64,000 bases of DNA, taken from Anolis sagrei (lineage: Eukaryota; Chordata; Lepidosauria; Squamata; Anolidae). How positions within the stretch are numbered: the first letter of the stretch is position 1; each line of letters starts with the position of its first letter. The DNA lies in the NCBI RefSeq assembly GCF_037176765.1, contig NC_090026.1:133755252-133819251 (forward strand), read 5' to 3'. Of this stretch, positions 60,206 through 64,000 are shown piece after piece. The notes beneath the pieces were generated by a model. The model searched no databases, was not told where the DNA came from, and saw only the letters and a list, made by a program, of their open reading frames with translations. The position numbers and the translations under genes are program-made.

Positions 60206-60389
60206 GCTTGGGCCGCTTCCTGCCGCTTGAGCGCCGTCCCTCCGTCCGTCCATGAGTGGTGATTCACCGGCAGGATCCTCTTACTCACTTGGCGGAGGGG
60301 AAGGGAGGGATCTATTTTTAGCTGCGCTGGGTGCGCCTCCCGGGCCCTGGCACCCGAGGAGAGGATGACCAGGGAGCCGTTGTCCCAGG

Positions 60390-60475
60390 GTTTGGATGCA
60401 GGGGATGGATGGCCATCTGTCGGGAGGGCTTTGGTGGTGTCCCTTGGGGTCCTTTCCAGCTTTAGGATTGTATTT
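60390..60475 (+). mobile_element. CR1 3' end fragment
   Basis: GGATGGCCATCTGTCGGGAG, CCTTGGGGTCCTTTCCAGCT. Confidence 0.7.
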
Positions 60476-60526
60476 GTTGACTCTAGGAACCCATCACCAA
60501 GGTGGCCTAACATAGAAGGTCTAGAG

Positions 60527-60741
60527 CAGGGATTTGCAAACTTGGTATTTGCAAACTTGGGCCGTGCAGGTGTTTTGGACTCCAACTCCCAGCATTCCTT
60601 GCAGCCTCAGGCCCTTTCCTTTCCCCCCTCAGCCGCTTAAGCTTAAGCGGCTGAGGGGGGAAAGGAAGGGGCCTGAGGCTGCGAGGAATGCTGGGAGTTG
60701 GAGTCCAAAACACCTGCACGCCCCAAGTTTGCAAACACCTG
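60527..60741. mobile_element. 215-bp foldback hAT-like MITE, near-perfect palindrome
   Basis: Ends CAGGGATTTGCAAACTTGG / inverse of CCAAGTTTGCAAACACCTG. Centre CCGCTTAAGCTTAAGCGG near 60632-60649, arms close to 100 bp. The right arm is the segment found in the CDK5-intron satellite monomers. Flanking octamers match only partly. Confidence 0.9.
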
Positions 60742-60879
60742 CTCTAGCTCTTGTAAAATTTGCAAAATTTGCAAGAGGAGAGAATGGTCTGCATTGCAGC
60801 CTTATCAGGCCTGCTTTTACTGCCCTCGCCATTCAGAACGTAAACACAGGCCGCTCCCTTCCGCAGTCAGAACTTTATG

Positions 60880-61130
60880 GGGCACTCCTCCCGCGCTGTT
60901 TGCTCAGGTGCAAGGAGCCTGCGTCCTGCAGAGCATCGTGGTGCGCCGCCGCCGTGCAGGATGAGTCCTCCCTTCCTCAAGGTGTGCTTCTCCCCCCCCA
61001 CCCCCCCACCCCTCCACAATCCTCCTGGATTACCTGCAGACCCCTCCCCGATTTGCACCCCTCCACTGCAGGATTCTCGTTGCGCCCCTCCTGCCACGTC
61101 CGGGCATCTCTTACGTGGCTGCAGCTGGAA
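60880..61130 (+). other. GC-rich stretch with a weak start-exon candidate
   Basis: GCCGCCGTGCAGGATGAGTC at 60946-60965 gives M-S-P-P-F-L-K before a weak donor (GTGTGC, 60982). SLC4A2 in human starts MSSAP, but the resemblance is too short to support a call. Confidence 0.15.
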
Positions 61131-61299
61131 TATAATAACAATAATAATAATGACACTTTATTTATATTGTGGCAGCTGTTCTATGCACTTTGCACATGCT
61201 CTGGGGTCTTGAGGGGACTCCTAATCCCTCCCTGGGCCCGGTAGATGCTCCATGTGCTTTGTACATGCGCTGGGGTCTTAAGGGGAGGGGTCTCTTTGC

Positions 61300-63335
61300 A
61301 ACCCATTGCACCAGTGCTGCAATGGGTTAAATCCTTGTGCCGGCAGGACTGCTGACCGAGATGTCAGAGGTTCAGATCCAGGGAGAATGGTTGAGCTCCC
61401 ATCTGTCAGCTCCAGCTCCCTATGGAGGGACATGCGAGAAGCCTCACTAGGAGGCTAGGTTCCGCTAGTGGTGCAACCCTTGTCCCGGTAGGACTGCTGA
61501 CCAAGAGGTCAGCAGTTCGAATCCAGGGAGACAGGGTTGAGTTCCCATCTGTCAGCTCCAGCTTCCTATGCGGGAACATGAGAGAACCCTCAGCAGGAGA
61601 CTAAGTGCCCCTAGTGGTTCAACCCTTGTGCCGGCAGGACTACTGACTGAGAGGTCAGCGGTTCGAATCCAGGGAGAGAGAGTTGAGCTCCCATCTGTCA
61701 GCTCCAGCTCCCTATGCAGGGACATGAGAGAAGCCTCACTAGGAGGCTAGGTTCCCCTAGTGGTGCAACCCTTGTGCCGGCTGGACTGCTGACTGAGATG
61801 TCAGAGATTCGAATCCAGGGAGAGTGGGTTGAGCTCCCATCTGTCAGCTCCAGCTCCCTATGCGATGACATGAAAGAAGACACACTAGGAGGCTAGGTGC
61901 CTCCAGTGGTGCAACCCTTGTGCCGGCAGGACTACTGACTGAGATGTCAGCGGTTTGAATCCAGGGAGAAAGGGTTGAGCTCCCATCTGTCAGCTCCAGC
62001 TCCCTATGCGGAGACATGAGAGAAGCCTCAGCAGGAAGCTAGGTGCCCCCAGTGGTGCACACCTTGTGCCGGCAGGACTGCTGACCGAGACGTCAGCAGT
62101 TCGAATCCAGGGAGAGTGGGTTGAGCTCCCATCTGTCAGCTTTAGCTCCCTATGCTGGGACATGTGAGAAGTCTTACCAGGAGGCTAGGTGCCCCCAGTG
62201 GTGCAACCCTTGAACCAGCAGGACTGCTGACCAAGAGGGCAGTGGTTCAAATCCAGGGAGAGAGGGTTGAGCTCCCACCTGTCAGCTTTAGCTCCCTATG
62301 CTGGGACATGTGAGAAGTCTTAACAGGAGGCTAGGTGCCCCCAGTGGTGCAAACCTTGTGCCGGCAGGACTGCTGACCAAGAGGTCAGCGGTTCAAATCC
62401 AGGGAGAGTGGTTTGAGCTCCCTCTGTCAGCTCCAGCTTGTGCCGGCAGGACTGCTGACTGAGAGGTCAGCGGTTCGAATCCAGGGAGAGTGGGTTGAGC
62501 TCCCACCTGTCAGCTCCAGCTCCCTATGCGGAGACATGAGAGAAGCCTCAGCAGGAAGCTAGGTGCCCCCAGTGGTGCAACTCTTGTGCCGGCAGGACTG
62601 CTGACCGAGAGGTCAGCGGTTTGAATCCAGGGAGAGAGGGATGAGCTCCCACCTGTCAGCTCCAGCTCCCTATGTGAGGACATGAAAGAAGCCTCACTAG
62701 GAGGCTAGGTGCCCCCAGTGGTGCAACCCTTGTGCCGACAAGATTGCTGACCGAGAGGTCAGCGGTTCAAATCCAGGGAGAGTGGGTTGAGCTCCCACCT
62801 GTCAGCTCCAGCTCCCTGTGCGGGGACATGAGAGAAGTCTCACCAGGTGGCTAGGTGCCCCCAGTGGTGCAACCCTTCTGCCGGCAGGACAGCTGACCGA
62901 GATGTCAGCGGTTCGAATCCAGGGAGAGAGGATTGAGCTCCCATCTGTCATCTCCAGCTTGTGCCGGCAGGACTGCTGACTGAGAGGTTGGAGGTCCGAA
63001 TCCGGGGAGAGAGAGTTGAGCTCCCATCTGTCAGCTCCAGCTCCCTATGCGAGGACATGAGAGAAGCCTCAGCAGGAGGCTAGGTGCCCCCAGTGGTGCA
63101 AGCCTTGTGCCGGCAGGACTGCTGACCAAGAGGTCGGAGGTTCGAATCCGGGAAGAGAGGGTTGATCTCCCATCTGTCAGCTCCAGCTCCGCATGTGAGG
63201 ACATGAGAGAAGCTTTTCACAAGGATGGTAAAGCATCAAACACCCTTGGGGTGTCCCCTGTGCAACGTCCTTGCAGACAGCCAGTTCTCTCACACCAGAA
63301 GCGACTTGCAGTTTTCTCATGGGGAAATAAAAACA
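61300..63335 (+). repeat. Tandem array of ~14 SINE heads (tRNA-like), capped by a full SINE
   Basis: Period ~146 bp: CCCCCAGTGGTGCAACCCTT, GTGCCGGCAGGACTGCTGAC, B box GGTTCGAATCC, then GTTGAGCTCCCATCTGTCAG and CTCCCTATGCGGGGACATGA. B boxes (some mutated) lie near 61370, 61513, 61661, 61807, 61951, 62098, 62245, 62390, 62470, 62617, 62765, 62911, 62992 and 63138. Two units are shortened to ~80 bp. Only the last unit continues into the SINE tail (CACACCAGAAGCGACTTGCA, 63290-63309). Confidence 0.94.
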
Positions 63336-64000
63336 ATGGTGGAGGCTCATGTGGAGAAAGAGGGTCCGGTGCAAAGGGGGGAGCGGCCATGGGGATCTCA
63401 TTGACGTCCCCTCCATTGGGTTGGAGCAGGAGAAAGGGGATTTTGGGGGGGCGGGTGTGGTGCCCGCTCCCTCTGCACAGACTGGGCGAGGCGGGCGCCT
63501 CACCCGGAGCAGGCCGGCCCCTTTGGGTGGGTGGAGGCGGCTGTGCGGCAGGAGAGAGAGAGAGAGAGAGCCTTGGGTTCCGGGTGTCATAAAACATAAT
63601 TGCCCCCCTCCTCCTCCTCCTCCCTTTGCAGCTGGCCTGCTGCCCTCTTCCCTGGCCAAATGGGGAGGGGGCACTGGGGAAGTTGGGCTGTGGGACCCCT
63701 TGGGGAGGGGGATTGGGGGGGGGAGAACCGGTGCAAAAGGGGTGCCACATGGATTGATTGTTTACTGTATTTATATACTGCTGTTCTCCCCCAAAGGCAG
63801 CATAGGGTGGGTGGGTGGGTGGGCTGGGAGGGAGGGAGGGGCTTCTCCCCAAGACCCCTCCCCGCCTTTTCCTCCCCTTCCTCTTCTATTTCGGATCCCA
63901 AAAGGGTCAGCCTTGGTCAGGAGGAGATAGTGGACAGGAGAGGAGAAGGGTCTCCACGAGACCCCGTCTTGCGTACTTCTGATACAGAATCCTAGAGCTG
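63336..64000. other. Right-edge stretch, unassigned
   Basis: GC-rich sequence with an (AG)n at 63550-63568 and a LINE-like scrap at about 63755-63790 (TGTATTTATATACTGCTGTT). No exon recognised. Confidence 0.5.

Noticed and set aside
59251-60585. 444-codon minus-strand frame
   Set aside because: Follows the 165-bp array periodicity; no domain or splice context.
60946-60981. SLC4A2 start exon (MSPPFLK)
   Set aside because: Only two residues shared with human MSSAP and a weak donor; kept only as a low-confidence note.
61300-63335. A cluster of tRNA genes
   Set aside because: Only SINE heads: B boxes are present, but I see no proper cloverleaf with acceptor stem, and units continue into SINE body sequence.

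Overview
The window is vertebrate nuclear DNA, most likely from a squamate reptile and probably a lizard. Evidence: intron-rich genes, a tRNA-derived SINE of the Sauria type, many CR1 and L2 LINE ends, (TAA)n-linked R4/Dong-like LINE ends, SPIN/hAT-HT-like hAT elements and small Helitrons, the mix seen in Anolis-like genomes. The species cannot be fixed from the sequence alone.

Two host genes are clear and lie tail to tail. ASIC3 (acid-sensing ion channel 3) runs on the + strand from the left edge to a stop at 13301. Its 5' part (N-terminus, TM1) lies outside the window. The 11 exon pieces present encode 436 residues in one consistent frame, ending in VTRL (human ASIC3 ends VTQL). CDK5 runs on the - strand from its start codon at 31571 to its stop at 15951. 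Its 12 coding exons give exactly 292 residues, the human length. The human order ASIC3-CDK5-SLC4A2 predicts SLC4A2 on the + strand to the right. I see a CpG-rich candidate first exon near 33.1-33.3 kb but no recognisable SLC4A2 coding exon up to 64 kb.

Layout: 1-13.3 kb ASIC3 exons, with a hairpin-forming minisatellite, CR1, SINE and retroelement-like repeats in introns 1-2; 13.3-15.4 kb ASIC3 3' UTR, mostly an 11-copy minisatellite; 15.4-15.95 kb intergenic; 15.95-31.57 kb CDK5, whose introns hold polypurine arrays, L2, Helitron, R4, GATA repeats and a 4-kb satellite; 31.57-33.33 kb the CDK5/SLC4A2 divergent promoter region, split by a 1.1-kb AT repeat; 33.3-64 kb no confirmed coding, dominated by arrays and transposons.

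The main novelty is how tandem arrays form from transposon pieces. A ~173-bp satellite has one constant core joined either to a CR1 3' end or to one arm of a hAT foldback MITE; it occurs in four blocks, in both orientations, with higher-order repeats. Two further arrays come from the two halves of one SINE: ~14 tRNA-like heads at 61.3-63.2 kb and ~8 tails at 56.7-57.9 kb. CDK5 intron 9 carries textbook U12-type AT-AC signals although it is 2.8 kb long and packed with polypurine repeats. ASIC3 exon 3 has no GT donor; only a poor GC site keeps the frame.
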